A DNA stretch of 64,000 nucleotides from Pseudomonas sp. HS6 (lineage in GTDB: Bacteria; Pseudomonadota; Gammaproteobacteria; Pseudomonadales; Pseudomonadaceae). Under the pieces are notes generated by a model, which had not been told where the DNA came from, ran no database searches, and was given only the letters and a program-made list of their open reading frames with translations. Location: positions 2,418,001-2,482,000 of the forward strand of contig NZ_CP067412.1 in the NCBI RefSeq assembly GCF_023375815.1. The letters are read 5' to 3'. The position numbers were made by a program, and so were the translations under genes. This document shows, one piece after another, positions 34,319 to 44,664 of the stretch (its first letter is position 1; each line of letters starts with the position of its first letter).

Positions 34319-35515
34319 ATGAATCGTTCTCCCCATCCCATGTCCGTCATGCCCTTCATCATTCTCGGGCTGTTCGGGCTGTACACCCTGGAGCTCGGCG
34401 TGGTCGGCATCCTGCCGCTGATCGTCGAACGCTTCGGCGTCAGCGTCGCCCAGGCCGGGCTGTTGATGAGTCTGTTCGCGTTTATCGTGGCGTTGTCCGG
34501 TCCGTTTCTGGTGTTGCTGTTTTCGCGTTTCGACCGCAAGAAAGTGCTAGTTGGCGCGCTGTTGTGTTTTTCCGTCAGCAGCGTGCTGTCGGCCTATGCG
34601 CCGAACTACTCGACGCTGATGGCGCTGCGGATTGTCCCGGCGATGCTGCATCCGGTGTTCTTCTCGGCAGCGTTTGCCGCAGCGATTTCGTTGTATCCCA
34701 AGGAGCGTGCCACCCACGCCACTACGGTGGCGTTCATTGGCACCACCCTCGGTCTGGTGTTCGGCGTGCCGATCACCGCGTGGGTCGCCGGGCGTTTTTC
34801 CTATGAGGCGTCGATCCTGTTCTGCGCGGTGGCGACTTTGCTGGCGGGACTCGGCCTGTTGCTCAGGCTGCCTCGGCAAACGGCTGCGCCAGAGAGTTTC
34901 GCCAGCCAGTTGTCGATCCTGAAAAAGCCTGCGGTGTGGCTAGCGATCATTGCCACGGTGTTGGTGTTCACCACCAAGTTCGCGGTGTACAGCTATGCCG
35001 CCGAGTACCTGAAAAATCAAACCGGCCTGGACGGTGAAACCATCAGTTTTCTATTGGTAATTTTCGGGGTGGGCGGGGTGCTGGGCAACCTGCTGGCCGG
35101 TCGCATGCTGGCGACGCATCTGGTGGCGACGGCGGTGCTGTTTCCGATTCTGCTGAGTATCGCGTACCTGATTCTGGCCACGTTCGGCAGCGCGTCGCTT
35201 GGCTCGATGCTGTTGATCGTTCTGCTGTGGGGCGCGATTCACACCAGCGGCATGATCATCACCCAGATGTGGCTGACCAGCGCCGCGCCCGAAGCGCATT
35301 CGTTCGCCACCAGCCTGTATGTGTCGGCCGCCAATGCCGGAATTGCGCTCGGTTCATGGATCGGCGGGGTGTTCATCGACACCTGGGGCCTGCCGGGCAC
35401 GATCTGGTGCGGGTTGCTGTTTGCGCTGTTGTCGTTGCTCACGATTGGCGCCAGGGCGATGTTCTACGGCGGTCACCAAAAGCGCCCCGACCTGTGCGGT
35501 GCAAGCGCCGCTTAG
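34319..35515 (+). CDS. MFS transporter (AraJ/sugar-efflux type)
   Basis: A 398-residue integral membrane protein with about 12 hydrophobic segments and MFS motifs: 'LFSRFDRKKVLVGALLCF' (loop 2-3), 'FIGTTLGLVFGVPITAWV' and 'AANAGIALGSWIGGVFIDTWG' in helix 11. It belongs to the DHA1-like drug/arabinose efflux group; the substrate is unknown. GTG at 34313 is an alternative start. Its stop overlaps the stop of the convergent LysR gene by 4 bp, with no terminator between. Confidence 0.9.
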   Translation: MNRSPHPMSVMPFIILGLFGLYTLELGVVGILPLIVERFGVSVAQAGLLMSLFAFIVALSGPFLVLLFSRFDRKKVLVGALLCFSVSSVLSAYAPNYSTLMALRIVPAMLHPVFFSAAFAAAISLYPKERATHATTVAFIGTTLGLVFGVPITAWVAGRFSYEASILFCAVATLLAGLGLLLRLPRQTAAPESFASQLSILKKPAVWLAIIATVLVFTTKFAVYSYAAEYLKNQTGLDGETISFLLVIFGVGGVLGNLLAGRMLATHLVATAVLFPILLSIAYLILATFGSASLGSMLLIVLLWGAIHTSGMIITQMWLTSAAPEAHSFATSLYVSAANAGIALGSWIGGVFIDTWGLPGTIWCGLLFALLSLLTIGARAMFYGGHQKRPDLCGASAA

Positions 35516-36405
35516 TGAGCCTTGCGCAACGCGGCGATGAAGGCCTGCAGCGCCGACGACATCTGCCGGTTGCTCGGGTAATACAGATAGAACGCGGGGA
35601 AGGGTGTCGACCACTCTTCCAGCAGCGCCACCAGCGCGCCGCTGTCCAGTTCGTCCTTGATCCATTCACGGATCCATACCGTGATGCCCAGCCCATCCAG
35701 CGCCGATTGCATGGCAACGGCGCAGTCGCTCACCACCAGTGAACCCTTCACACTCAACTCGAACGGCATGCCGTCGCGGAAAAACCGCCATTTGTATAAG
35801 CCGGTTTCGCCGGAGCGGCGCCAGTTCACGCAGCGATGATCCAGCAGATCGGCAGGCTCGTTCGGATGACTTTTGCCCTCAAGGTATTGCGGTGAAGCAA
35901 TCGCGATCTGAGTCAGGGGTTCGCTGAGCTTGAGCGCGACCATGTCCTGTTCGATGAACTCACCGAGGCGAATCGCCGCGTCGTAGCCCTGGGCGACGAT
36001 GTCGGCGGTGCTGTCGTCGGTGGTCAGCTCGAGTTTGATATCCGGATAGGCTGCCTGGAACGACGGCAGGATAGGCTGGATGAAGTGCAGCATCGCCACC
36101 TGCGGAGCGCAGATGCGCAGGGTGCCGACCGGGGTGTCACGGTAATCATTGAGCTGTTCCAGCGCCGCATCCAGGTCGGCAAAGATCTCGCCCAGGCGTT
36201 CGAACAACCGGGTTCCAGCCTCGGTGGTCGACACACTGCGCGTGGTGCGATTGAGCAGGCGCACACCCAGTCGTTCTTCCAGGCCCTTGATGGTCTGGCT
36301 CAGCGCCGACGGCGAAACCCCCAGCGATTGCGCAGCGCGGGAGAAATTGAGCTCCCGTGCAACGGCGAAAAACGCCCTGAGATGGCCAAACTCTTGATCG
36401 CGCAT
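35512..36405 (-). CDS. LysR-family transcriptional regulator
   Basis: A 297-residue CrgA-like LysR protein: HTH 'LNFSRAAQSLGVSPSALSQTIKGLEERLGVRLLNRTTRSVSTTEAG' and a substrate-binding domain with 'QGYDAAIRLGEFIEQDMVALKL'. Its 3' end overlaps the MFS gene, and it is divergent from the amidohydrolase at 36519 across 113 bp, so either neighbour could be its target. Confidence 0.91.
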   Translation of the reverse strand: MRDQEFGHLRAFFAVARELNFSRAAQSLGVSPSALSQTIKGLEERLGVRLLNRTTRSVSTTEAGTRLFERLGEIFADLDAALEQLNDYRDTPVGTLRICAPQVAMLHFIQPILPSFQAAYPDIKLELTTDDSTADIVAQGYDAAIRLGEFIEQDMVALKLSEPLTQIAIASPQYLEGKSHPNEPADLLDHRCVNWRRSGETGLYKWRFFRDGMPFELSVKGSLVVSDCAVAMQSALDGLGITVWIREWIKDELDSGALVALLEEWSTPFPAFYLYYPSNRQMSSALQAFIAALRKAH

Positions 36406-36518
36406 TATGTATGTCCAGCTTCACAATGTGTGTAGGTGTTTGGGCATTCTAAATAAAGGCTCCCGGTCAGACAATGCGGCTACAGGCCAATTGGCCGACC
36501 GTAACTCTGGAGCCCACC

Positions 36519-37919
36519 ATGTCGTTCAATGCTCATTTTGATGTTCTGACTTCCGCGCTCGAACCCTTGCCCGACGGCCAGCGCCTGCTGCTGATCAAAG
36601 GCGGAATCCTCGTTACCCAGGACGAACGCCTGGGAAATTTCATCGAAGGCGACGTGCTGATCCGTGGCACCGAAATCGTCGAGGTTGGCAACGGTCTGTC
36701 CGCACCGGACGCCGAGGTGATCGACGCCAAAGGCATGATCGTGATTCCGGGCATGGTCGACACCCATCGCCACGCCTGGGAAGGTCAATTGCGCCGGATC
36801 AATCCGAACTCGCCGACCCTGGAAGACTATTGCAACGCCACGCATTTCTCGTTCGCCAAATACTACCGCCCACAGGACATGTATGTCGGCAACCTGCTGA
36901 CCGCGCTTGGGGCGATCAATGCTGGCATCACCACCATCATCGACAACTCGCACAACGCCCGCAGCGGTGCTCACTCGGACGCGGCCATCGATGCCCTGAC
37001 CGACGCCGGCATCCGCGCCGTGCATGCATCGGGCGCGCCACTGTCGGGGGAGTGGGAATCCACGCAATGGCCGGGCGATTTGCGGCGTCTGAAAGACAAA
37101 TACGCCGGCTCGTCCGATTCACTGGTGACCCTGGCGATGATGGCGCAGCTCGATCGCGAACAATGGGCAGTCGCCCGTGAACTGGGCCTGAGCATCGTCA
37201 CCGAGTTCTTTGGCGCAGGCATGGCGGCCGAACTGGACGCGTTGCATGAAGAAGGGCTGCTCGGCCCGGACAATATTTTCAACCACTGCACCTGCTTGCC
37301 GGATCACGGCTGGTCGATCCTGCGCCACGCCGGGGTCAAGGTGAACGTCTGCCCGCGCTCCGATGCGCACTATGGGCTGGAGGACGGGGTTTTCGCCTGG
37401 CAGAAAGCCGTAGATCACGGCATGAATCCGGGCCTGAGCGTCGACAACGAAAGCTCTTACGGCGGCGACATGTTCGGCGAAATGCGTGTGGCGTTTTACC
37501 TGCAACGGGCTGCCGCACACAGTGCGCGTTTCCATGGTCAGCCCGCGCCGGAACTGGTCAGCGCCGCACAACTGCTCAAGGCTGCGACCCTTGATGGCGC
37601 CGCCTGCGCCGGACTCGACTCACGCATCGGCAGCATCACCCCCGGCAAACAGGCCGACATCGTGCTGATCCGCACCGACAACCTCAGCGTCTATCCGTCC
37701 AGCAACGCCCTGGGCACGGTGGTGCATGCCGCCGAGCGTGGCGACATCGACACCGTGATCATCGCCGGGCGCATCCGCAAACAGGCGGGTGTGGTGCTGG
37801 GCGTGGATCGCGAGCAATTGAACCGGGCGACTGAAGAGTCGCGCAGCTACCTGTTCAACGCTGCGGGCTACAGCCCCGATCCCTTCGCGGAGCACTTCGC
37901 CCCGCTGCATTCCTGCTGA
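36519..37919 (+). CDS. Amidohydrolase of the TRZ/ATZ (cytosine deaminase-like) superfamily
   Basis: A 466-residue metal-dependent hydrolase. The metal site HxH is in 'VDTHRHAWEGQL', further His in 'NHCTCLPDHGW', and the catalytic Asp-type region in 'SVDNESSYGGDMFGEMR', in the usual barrel order. The C-terminal beta-sandwich return is 'GSITPGKQADIVLIRTDNL'. The substrate, likely a heterocyclic or guanidino compound, is unknown. GGAG lies before the ATG. A small DMT-type transporter gene follows after 13 bases, a likely operon for uptake and hydrolysis. Confidence 0.87.
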   Translation: MSFNAHFDVLTSALEPLPDGQRLLLIKGGILVTQDERLGNFIEGDVLIRGTEIVEVGNGLSAPDAEVIDAKGMIVIPGMVDTHRHAWEGQLRRINPNSPTLEDYCNATHFSFAKYYRPQDMYVGNLLTALGAINAGITTIIDNSHNARSGAHSDAAIDALTDAGIRAVHASGAPLSGEWESTQWPGDLRRLKDKYAGSSDSLVTLAMMAQLDREQWAVARELGLSIVTEFFGAGMAAELDALHEEGLLGPDNIFNHCTCLPDHGWSILRHAGVKVNVCPRSDAHYGLEDGVFAWQKAVDHGMNPGLSVDNESSYGGDMFGEMRVAFYLQRAAAHSARFHGQPAPELVSAAQLLKAATLDGAACAGLDSRIGSITPGKQADIVLIRTDNLSVYPSSNALGTVVHAAERGDIDTVIIAGRIRKQAGVVLGVDREQLNRATEESRSYLFNAAGYSPDPFAEHFAPLHSC

Positions 37920-37932
37920 GAGGTGCACGGTC

Positions 37933-38412
37933 ATGATCCTGATTTCCTTTGCCCTGGCCTTGCTGGCCGGTGTGGCGATTGCCGTGCAAGCGGCGGTCAA
38001 CAGTCAGTTGGCCGGGGCCATGACCGGCAACACATTGGCGGCGGCCTTCTACTCGTTTCTCAGCGGCATGCTGGTGCTCGGCGCGCTGGCGTGGATGCGC
38101 GGCGGTCTGGGGGATGCGTTGAGTGTGATTCCGGCGCAACCGGGCTGGCGTCTGGTCGGTGGCGTGCTCGGTGCCGGGGCGATTTTCTGCACCGTGTGGC
38201 TGGCACCGCGTATCGGCCTGGCGAATCTGCTGGTGCTGGTGATTGCCGGGCAACTGCTGTCGTCGGTGGCCATCGATCACTTCGGCTTGCTCGGCGCGGT
38301 GGTGCGCCCAGCGGCGTCGATCAAGATTGCCGGCGCTGTGGTGGTACTGCTCGGCGTGGGGTTGACGCTGTTCGGTGAACGGCTGATCGCGATGCTCACC
38401 AGGGCTTTCTGA
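37933..38412 (+). CDS. DMT-superfamily transporter (DUF606/YdcZ-like)
   Basis: A 159-residue membrane protein with five hydrophobic helices and the DUF606 pattern 'AVQAAVNSQLAGAMTGNTLAAAFYSFLSG' and 'WLAPRIGLANLLVLVIAGQLLSSVAIDHFG'. Half-size proteins of this type dimerise to form small-molecule exporters. GAGAGGTG precedes the ATG. It is co-transcribed with the amidohydrolase (13-base gap). Confidence 0.85.
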   Translation: MILISFALALLAGVAIAVQAAVNSQLAGAMTGNTLAAAFYSFLSGMLVLGALAWMRGGLGDALSVIPAQPGWRLVGGVLGAGAIFCTVWLAPRIGLANLLVLVIAGQLLSSVAIDHFGLLGAVVRPAASIKIAGAVVVLLGVGLTLFGERLIAMLTRAF

Positions 38413-38478
38413 CCTGCACACATCCTTTGCTCGCGATGGCGTCGGCACGCCCGGCATCTTCATCGCCTGATAGACCGT

Positions 38479-38503
38479 TTTCGCGGGCAAGCCCGCTCCC
38501 ACA
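38479..38503. repeat. Single REP element
   Basis: TTTCGCGGGCAAGCCCGCTC followed by CCACA is one arm of the same REP family seen at 34181-34271, here without its inverted partner. It lies between the DMT transporter and the porin gene. Confidence 0.85.
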
Positions 38504-38552
38504 AGGGAGTGGGTTGCCTGACTCTTCTACGAACTGATTCATAGGTGTCGCC

Positions 38553-39821
38553 GTGACTGCATTCATTCACTTGGGGATGCGCAATGGATTGTCGACCCTC
38601 GCCAGTGCGTTGCTGCTGGCAAGCTTGAGCAACGGAGCTCACGCGGATTTTTTCGCTGACTCCCACGCTTCATTCGAGAGCCGCAACGTCTACTTCAATC
38701 GTGATTTTCGGGATGGTCCTTCGTCCTTGCAGTCGAAGCGCGAGGAGTGGGCCCAGGGCCTGATGCTCAAGTTCGAATCGGGATATACGCCGGGGCAGGT
38801 GGGTTTTGGTGTCGACCTGCTGGGCATGGTCGGCGTGCGCCTGGATTCCAGCCCGGATCGCGCCGGCAGCGGTTTGCTGCCGGTGCGCAGCGACGGTCGT
38901 GCGGCCAACGAGTACGGCAAGCTCGGGGTGACGGCGAAGGTGAAGATTGCAAAAACCGAGTTGAAGGCCGGGTCGCTGTTTCCCGTGCTGCCGACACTGC
39001 GTCCGCAGGACGGCATGATCCTGCCGCAAACCTTTCGCGGCGCTTTGGTGACTTCGCAGGACTTGCCCGGTGTGGTGCTGACGGCGGGGCAACTGGATCG
39101 GGTCAAGGGTCGCAACGACACCAGCTACGAACCGATAGCCCTGAATAACAAGAACAACCGCTTCGTGACCAACGCCCAGGGCGCGCACCTGAATCTGGTC
39201 GGCGTCGATCGGCAGGTGAACGACAACCTCAAGGTCAGCTACCACTACGCCTCGTTGAGCGATGTCTACGATCAGCACTTCATCGGCCTAACCGATACAC
39301 GACCGATGGCCGGTGGAACGGTGAACAGCGATCTGCGATTTTTCTCCAGCGAAAGTCAGGGCGCGGCCAAGGCCGGAAAGATTCACAATCAGTCGCTCAA
39401 CGGCATGTTCGGCTATGCCGTCAGCGGGCATAAAGTCAGTGTCGGTTATCAGGCGATGCTCGGCGATAGCGCTTTTCCCTATATCGAAGGTAGTGACGCC
39501 TATCTGGTCAATTACGCACAGATTGGCGATTTCGCCGAAGCCAAAGAGCGTTCGTGGCAAGTGCGTTATGACTTCGATTTCGAGCGCTTGGGCATTCCCG
39601 GCCTGACCTTCATGAGTCGTTATATCGACGCCGACCACGCTCAGGTGGCGGGCAAGACCGGGCAGGAGTGGGAGCGCAATACCGAAGTGAAGTACGTGAT
39701 TCAAAGCGGCACGTTCAAGGATGTTGCCTTGCGGGTGCGCAACGCGACTTATCGCTCGTCTTTCAGCCGCGATGCCGATGAAACTCGGATCCTGATCACC
39801 TACACCAAAGTCCTCTGGTGA
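38553..39821 (+). CDS. OprD-family outer-membrane porin
   Basis: A 422-residue protein with a signal peptide ending near HADFFADS (residue ~32) and the OprD opening 'ESRNVYFNRDFR', 'EEWAQGLMLKFESGYTPGQVGFGVDLLG' and 'RAANEYGKLGVTAKVKIAKTELKAG'. Alternating amphipathic strands run to a terminal aromatic residue (KVLW). OprD porins take up basic amino acids, peptides or aromatic acids; the substrate here is not deducible. The start is GTG with AGGTG upstream. It is next to the periplasmic aldehyde oxidoreductase operon but convergent with it. Confidence 0.93.
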   Translation: MTAFIHLGMRNGLSTLASALLLASLSNGAHADFFADSHASFESRNVYFNRDFRDGPSSLQSKREEWAQGLMLKFESGYTPGQVGFGVDLLGMVGVRLDSSPDRAGSGLLPVRSDGRAANEYGKLGVTAKVKIAKTELKAGSLFPVLPTLRPQDGMILPQTFRGALVTSQDLPGVVLTAGQLDRVKGRNDTSYEPIALNNKNNRFVTNAQGAHLNLVGVDRQVNDNLKVSYHYASLSDVYDQHFIGLTDTRPMAGGTVNSDLRFFSSESQGAAKAGKIHNQSLNGMFGYAVSGHKVSVGYQAMLGDSAFPYIEGSDAYLVNYAQIGDFAEAKERSWQVRYDFDFERLGIPGLTFMSRYIDADHAQVAGKTGQEWERNTEVKYVIQSGTFKDVALRVRNATYRSSFSRDADETRILITYTKVLW

Positions 39822-39864
39822 AGCCACTCGCGCACTCGCACCCCATGCTGGTGCGCGACCGGTT

Positions 39865-42063
39865 TCAGATCATCGGCGGCAGCGAATCGAGAATCTTGTC
39901 CAGGGTAATCGGGTACTCTCTTACCCGTGCACCAGTGGCGTTGTAGATCGCATTCGCCACCGCCGCGCTGACCCCGCAGATCCCCAGTTCGCCCACACCC
40001 TTGGCCTTCATCGGCGATGAAATCGGGTCGGTTTCGTCGAGGAAAATGACTTCCTGATGCGGGATGTCGGCGTGCACCGGCACTTCATAGCCGGCCAGGT
40101 CGTGGTTGACGAAAAAGCCCTGGCGCTTGTCCACCGCAAGCTCTTCCATCAACGCCGCACCGACGCCCATGGTCATGGCGCCGATCACCTGGCTGCGGGC
40201 AGATTTGGGATTGAGTATCCGTCCCGCAGAGCAGACCGCGAGCATGCGCCGCACACGCACTTCGCCGGTGGCGGCATCGACCGCGACTTCAACGAAATGC
40301 GCGCCGAACGTCGACTGCTGGTACTGCTTGGCGAGGTCGGCGAATTCGATGCTGTCCTCGGCTTCGATCGCGGCGTGTTGCGCGGCGTCTCGCAACGGCA
40401 CGTTCTGGTTGCCCAGCCGCACGTGGCCATCGACAAACTGCGCCTCGCCCTCGGTCATGCCCAGTTTTGACGTCACCGCTTCGCGCAGTTTCATGCACGC
40501 GGCGTAAACCCCGGCGGTCGAGCAGTTGGCCCCGAACTGGCCGCCGGAGCCTGACGACACCGGAAAACTCGAATCCCCCAGATGCACCGACACGTCATCC
40601 AGATTGACGCCCATCATTTCGGCGGCGGTTTGCGCGATGATCGTGTAGCTGCCGGTGCCGATGTCCGTCATGTCGGTTTCCACGGTGATCTTGCCGTCAC
40701 GTTCCAAGCGGACCCGAGCACCGGATTTCACCAGCAGATTGTTGCGAATCGCCGCCGCTACGCCCATGCCGATCAGCCAGCGACCTTCGCGACGGGTGCC
40801 GGGGGTTGCATTGCGCTTGTCCCAGCCGAAGTGTTCGGCTCCGGTTTGCAGGCATTCGATCAGGTGTCGTTGGGAGAACGGTCGCTCGGTTTTTACCGGA
40901 TCGACCTGGGTGTCGTTGAGGATGCGGAACTGGATCGGGTCGAGCTTGAGCTTTTCTGCCATCTCGTCCATGGCAATCTCCAGCACCATCAACCCCGGGG
41001 TTTCGCCGGGGGCGCGCATGGCATTGCCTTCGGGCAGATCGAGTGGCGCGAGACGCATGCTCACCAGGCGATTTTCTGCGGCGTAAAGCAACTGACTCGG
41101 CTGCGCCGCGACTTCGACCTTGCCGTCGGCGAGATTGCCCGACCAGCCTTCATGGGCGATGGCAGTGAGTTTGCCGTCCGCCGTGGCGCCCATGCGAATG
41201 CGCTGGATGGTGGCGGGGCGATGGGTGGTGTTGTTGGCGATCTGCGGTCGGGCGAGGGCGACCTTTACCGGCCGGTTGGCCAGACGCGCGCCGAGGGCGG
41301 CGAGAATCGCGTCGGCGCGGATGAACAGCTTGCCGCCGAAGCCGCCGCCGATATAGGGCGAGATCAGCCGCACCTTGTCTTTGGGCAGACCGAGCGTAGC
41401 GGCGATATCGCCGACGCTCCAGGCGATCATCTGGTTCGAGGTCCACAAAGTCAGTTGATCGCCTGACCACGCGGCGAGTGTTGCGTACGGCTCCATCATC
41501 GCGTGGGACTGGTCCGGGGTGGTGTAGGTCTGGTCGAACTGTACCGGGGCGGATTTGAAAGCAGTGGCGAAATCGCCGTGTTTGACGTCCGGCAGTTCGT
41601 CCTTTGGCTCCACGCCTTGATCACGGACGGCAGCCAGATCGAATTCACCCTTATCAATCGCGTACTCGACATGCACAAGCTGCGCGGCGGCCCGTGCCTG
41701 TTCGAATGTTTCGGCGACCACCAACGCTATAGCCTGGTGATAGTGCTGCACTTCAGGTCCGGCCAGCAGATGCGCGGCGTTGTATTTGCCCTTGCCGAGC
41801 TTGCCGGCGTTGGCGGCGGTGACGATGGCCAGCACCCCGGGGGCGGCGTGGGCCTCGTCCAGATCCATGCGCGTGATACGACCCTTGGCGATGGCCGCAC
41901 CGACCATGACGCCGTAAGCCTGATTTTTTGCCGCTTCGTGTTGTTCGTAAGCGTAGGGCGCCTGACCGCTGGTTTTCAGCGGGCCTTCGATGCGGTCGGT
42001 GGGTTTGCCGATGACCTTCAATTGGTCAATCGGATTGGTCGCGGCGGGCGTGTCGAATTTCAT
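39865..42063 (-). CDS. paoC: Periplasmic aldehyde oxidoreductase, molybdopterin-binding large subunit (PaoC/YagR-like)
   Basis: A 732-residue xanthine-oxidase-family subunit. MoCo motifs are visible: '[23 protein letters not shown]', '[24 protein letters not shown]', '[16 protein letters not shown]' and the C-terminal catalytic Glu region '[27 protein letters not shown]'. The enzyme oxidises aldehydes to acids in the periplasm using molybdopterin cytosine dinucleotide. The ATG overlaps the paoB stop (ATGA). The subunit has no signal of its own and is exported with the Tat-signal iron-sulphur subunit. Confidence 0.9.
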   Translation of the reverse strand: MKFDTPAATNPIDQLKVIGKPTDRIEGPLKTSGQAPYAYEQHEAAKNQAYGVMVGAAIAKGRITRMDLDEAHAAPGVLAIVTAANAGKLGKGKYNAAHLLAGPEVQHYHQAIALVVAETFEQARAAAQLVHVEYAIDKGEFDLAAVRDQGVEPKDELPDVKHGDFATAFKSAPVQFDQTYTTPDQSHAMMEPYATLAAWSGDQLTLWTSNQMIAWSVGDIAATLGLPKDKVRLISPYIGGGFGGKLFIRADAILAALGARLANRPVKVALARPQIANNTTHRPATIQRIRMGATADGKLTAIAHEGWSGNLADGKVEVAAQPSQLLYAAENRLVSMRLAPLDLPEGNAMRAPGETPGLMVLEIAMDEMAEKLKLDPIQFRILNDTQVDPVKTERPFSQRHLIECLQTGAEHFGWDKRNATPGTRREGRWLIGMGVAAAIRNNLLVKSGARVRLERDGKITVETDMTDIGTGSYTIIAQTAAEMMGVNLDDVSVHLGDSSFPVSSGSGGQFGANCSTAGVYAACMKLREAVTSKLGMTEGEAQFVDGHVRLGNQNVPLRDAAQHAAIEAEDSIEFADLAKQYQQSTFGAHFVEVAVDAATGEVRVRRMLAVCSAGRILNPKSARSQVIGAMTMGVGAALMEELAVDKRQGFFVNHDLAGYEVPVHADIPHQEVIFLDETDPISSPMKAKGVGELGICGVSAAVANAIYNATGARVREYPITLDKILDSLPPMI

Positions 42064-43016
42064 GCTTCGTCCCCCGCTTGAGCCAGCACCGAGGCGAGCG
42101 TGCGCTCGACCAGCGTCACTTTGAACCGGTTGTCCTGGGTGGGCGTGGCGCCGTCGAGCAGTTGTGCGCTGACGGCTTTCGCACCTTGCGGCAACAGCGC
42201 TTCTGCAGCTTCGACTCGCCAGGGTTTCGGCGCGATGCCACCGACGGCGATGCGGCCGCTGCCGTCCTTTTGCAGAATCAACCCGACGGACACCAGCGCG
42301 AACGCATAGGAGGAGCGGTCGCGTACCTTGTGATAGACATGGGTGCCGCCAACCGGTGCGGGCAGGGTAACGCCGGTAATCAATTCTCCGGACGTGAGTG
42401 CGGTTTCGATGTGCGGCGTGCTGCCGGGCAATAAGTGAAAATCGGCCATGGCGATGCAGCGGGTGCTGCCATCGGGTTTGAGGGTTTCGATCTGCGCATC
42501 CAACGCACGCATCGCAATCGCCATATCACTTGGATGAGTGGCGATACAGGCGTCGCTGACACCGATGATTCCCAGCTGTCGACTGACACCGCCAATCGCC
42601 GCACAGCCACTGCCGGGACTACGTTTGTTGCAGGCCTGATTGGTGTCGTAGAAGTACGGGCAGCGGGTGCGTTGCAGCAGATTGCCGGCAGTGGTTGCCA
42701 TGTTGCGCAACTGCCCCGAGGCTCCGGCCAGTAAGGCCCGGGAGAGCAGGCCGTAGTCTTTGCGCACGCGCGAGTCGGCGGCCAGATCGGTGTTGCGCAC
42801 CAGTGCGCCGATGCGCAGCCCCCCTTCAGGGGTCGCTTCAATTCCGTTGAGCCCCAAATGGTTGACGTCGATCAGCTGCGGCGGCGTTTCGATATCGAGC
42901 TTCATCAAATCCAGCAGATTAGTGCCGCCGGCAATAAAGCGGGCACCTGCGATGTGCGCCGCTTGTGCAGCGGCTGCGGCGGGGGAGGCGGCGCGGCTGT
43001 AATTGAACGCTCTCAT
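42060..43016 (-). CDS. paoB: Periplasmic aldehyde oxidoreductase, FAD-binding subunit (PaoB/YagS-like)
   Basis: A 318-residue CO-dehydrogenase FAD-type subunit: '[19 protein letters not shown]' and '[35 protein letters not shown]', where the Cys residues (RCPYF, QACNKR, GSGC) match the extra [4Fe-4S] cluster insertion of PaoB. The start at 43016 has GGAGG upstream and overlaps the paoA stop (ATGA). Confidence 0.9.
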   Translation of the reverse strand: MRAFNYSRAASPAAAAAQAAHIAGARFIAGGTNLLDLMKLDIETPPQLIDVNHLGLNGIEATPEGGLRIGALVRNTDLAADSRVRKDYGLLSRALLAGASGQLRNMATTAGNLLQRTRCPYFYDTNQACNKRSPGSGCAAIGGVSRQLGIIGVSDACIATHPSDMAIAMRALDAQIETLKPDGSTRCIAMADFHLLPGSTPHIETALTSGELITGVTLPAPVGGTHVYHKVRDRSSYAFALVSVGLILQKDGSGRIAVGGIAPKPWRVEAAEALLPQGAKAVSAQLLDGATPTQDNRFKVTLVERTLASVLAQAGDEA

Positions 43017-43654
43017 GCTGACACCTCCGCGACTTCGCTGATGGCTTCGATGATGTTGGAGTAGGCGCCACAACGGCAGATGTTGCCGCTCATGCGTTCC
43101 TGCAACTCGCTGGCGATCAGTTGCGGCGGCTCGGTCAGGCTGGGACTGACATGACTGGGAATGCCGTCACTGATTTCCTGGAGCACCGCCACCGCCGAGC
43201 AGATCTGCCCCGGTGTGCAATAGCCACACTGATAACCGTCATGCTTGATGAACGCGGCCTGCATCGGATGCAGATGGTCCGGCACGCCGAGGCCTTCGAT
43301 GGTGGTGACCTTGGCGCCGTCCTGCATAACGGCCAGGGTCAGGCATGAATTGATACGCCGGCCATCGACAATCACCGTGCAGGCGCCGCACTGGCCGTGG
43401 TCGCAGCCCTTTTTGCTGCCGGTCAGGTGCAGGTGTTCGCGCAGTGCATCGAGCAGCGTGGTGCGGGTATCGACATCAAGGGCCTGCGGCTTGCCGTTGA
43501 CCTCGAGCGTCACTTTGGTCATGGCCGGTTGCTCCAGATTGGCCGCGTAGGCCTTGAGGCTGATGAAGGGTGGCAATGCGAACGCCGTTGCGGTCACGGC
43601 GCCGAGAATCAGGAACCTGCGGCGGGATAGCCCCGACGGCGGATGATCGTTCAT
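43013..43654 (-). CDS. paoA: Periplasmic aldehyde oxidoreductase, [2Fe-2S] subunit with Tat signal (PaoA/YagT-like)
   Basis: A 213-residue protein with a twin-arginine signal ([20 protein letters not shown]). Two [2Fe-2S] clusters follow: the plant-type site '[20 protein letters not shown]' and the second in '[16 protein letters not shown]' with '[11 protein letters not shown]'. It is the first gene of the paoABC operon. The XdhC-like chaperone PaoD needed for insertion of the cofactor is not in the window. AGAGGA precedes the ATG at 43654. Confidence 0.92.
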   Translation of the reverse strand: MNDHPPSGLSRRRFLILGAVTATAFALPPFISLKAYAANLEQPAMTKVTLEVNGKPQALDVDTRTTLLDALREHLHLTGSKKGCDHGQCGACTVIVDGRRINSCLTLAVMQDGAKVTTIEGLGVPDHLHPMQAAFIKHDGYQCGYCTPGQICSAVAVLQEISDGIPSHVSPSLTEPPQLIASELQERMSGNICRCGAYSNIIEAISEVAEVSA

Positions 43655-43955
43655 GGCTGGGCTTCCTCTGATCAGGTCGGCGGGTTGCAAATGACCCGCA
43701 CATGCACGCCGGCGTGGTTGCCAGTCTTGGTCTGTTCTAGGAGTGACCGCAGAGGAGAGGAAAAGGTTTTGTCGGATTTTTTGCCTTGGCGTCAGTCGTG
43801 TCTCCGTGGCAGACAGAGCGATGAACGGTCGTTGTCGACCTGTGAATCATCGTTCATTTCCCCGGTCGTATCAGCGGCTGCGCGCACCGCGCCACTTCGG
43901 CGTTGGCTGCCTGGCCGTTTCCGTCGTCAAGACCTTGGTTTTAGGGAAATTCTGA
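43655..43955. other. 301-bp gap between paoA and the 43956 lipoprotein gene
   Basis: Contains the promoters of the divergent pao operon and the lipoprotein gene. A 70-codon frame (43743-43955) ends directly before the lipoprotein ATG but is Arg/Cys-rich, has no binding site and is not credited. No repeat or strong hairpin stands out. Confidence 0.55.
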
Positions 43956-44162
43956 ATGATGCGTGCAACAACGCTGTTGTTGACTGTTTCTGCCGCTGTA
44001 TTGCTGGGCGGTTGTGTGGCGGACTTTGATGATGACCACCGCCATGGCCGACATTACGACCGCGATCATGGGCGTTATTACGATCATGACCGACGCTGGG
44101 ATGACCGCGATAACGACCGCCGTGACAGTCGTCGATATTACCGCGATCGGGATGATGACTGA
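43956..44162 (+). CDS. Small lipoprotein with Asp/Arg/His/Tyr-rich mature region
   Basis: A 68-residue protein: a lipoprotein signal with lipobox LGGC (acylated Cys20) and a 48-residue mature part made almost only of Asp, Arg, His and Tyr in repeats such as HYDRDHGRYYDHDRRWDD. It is highly charged and probably disordered, with His/Asp clusters that could bind metal. Two adjacent ATGs are possible starts; AGGGA lies upstream. It is followed by a strong hairpin. I do not recognise a family. Confidence 0.72.
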   Translation: MMRATTLLLTVSAAVLLGGCVADFDDDHRHGRHYDRDHGRYYDHDRRWDDRDNDRRDSRRYYRDRDDD

Positions 44163-44171
44163 TTGAAACGA

Positions 44172-44201
44172 AGAGGGCGTTCCCGCAAGGGAACGCCCTC
44201 T
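44172..44201. terminator. Strong hairpin with GCAA tetraloop
   Basis: AGAGGGCGTTCCC-GCAA-GGGAACGCCCTCT, a 13-bp perfect stem, lies between the convergent lipoprotein and 44206-44478 genes and probably terminates both. Confidence 0.88.
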
Positions 44202-44205
44202 GGCA

Positions 44206-44478
44206 TTAAAAGTGAGCGTTCGCCCGGACGCTGGATCGCGCAGGCACGGAGGCCTCGATGTCCAGCAAATGGGTGGCGAGTATGTCGCTCAGAAAACGGA
44301 ACTGATCGTTGAGGCCCACCACTTCATTGCTGAAGTGATTGCTCGCGGCGGGCATCAGCAGATCTTCGAAATCTTTGTTGAACACCAGTGCCTGCGTTTG
44401 ATGCGACACGGCGTGTTGCTCGTAGTAATTGCTGCCGAACAAAGGGAAACGCACATTCAGGGCGACGTAGTGAGTCAT
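44206..44478 (-). CDS. Hypothetical protein (90 aa)
   Basis: A small soluble protein, starting MTHYVALNVRFPLFGSNYYE, with 'ALVFNKDFEDLLMPAASNHFSNEVVGLNDQFRFLSDILATHLLD', mostly helical. I do not recognise a family. GGAGGAAA precedes the ATG at 44478, which supports translation. It is monocistronic and convergent with the lipoprotein gene; the next gene upstream is a glutathione transferase. Confidence 0.68.
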   Translation of the reverse strand: MTHYVALNVRFPLFGSNYYEQHAVSHQTQALVFNKDFEDLLMPAASNHFSNEVVGLNDQFRFLSDILATHLLDIEASVPARSSVRANAHF

Positions 44479-44664
44479 GGCATTTCCTCCATTCGAGGAT
44501 TGTCTTCGAGATGGATTCATCGTGCCTGACGGTTGGAGGCTGTGGAAGGCAATCCTCGCAATGGTCTATATCGATACCATTGATGATCGCCTTTTTCCGT
44601 TGATTCATAGACCACCGACGCTGGCACCAGCGTTTGCCGCTCTGCCAGCGCTGCGCTTATTGAC

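Noticed and set aside
43743..43955. A 70-codon frame ending right before the 43956 lipoprotein ATG
   Set aside because: TGA-ATG adjacency is suggestive of coupling, but there is no binding site and the product is Arg/Cys-rich without pattern.
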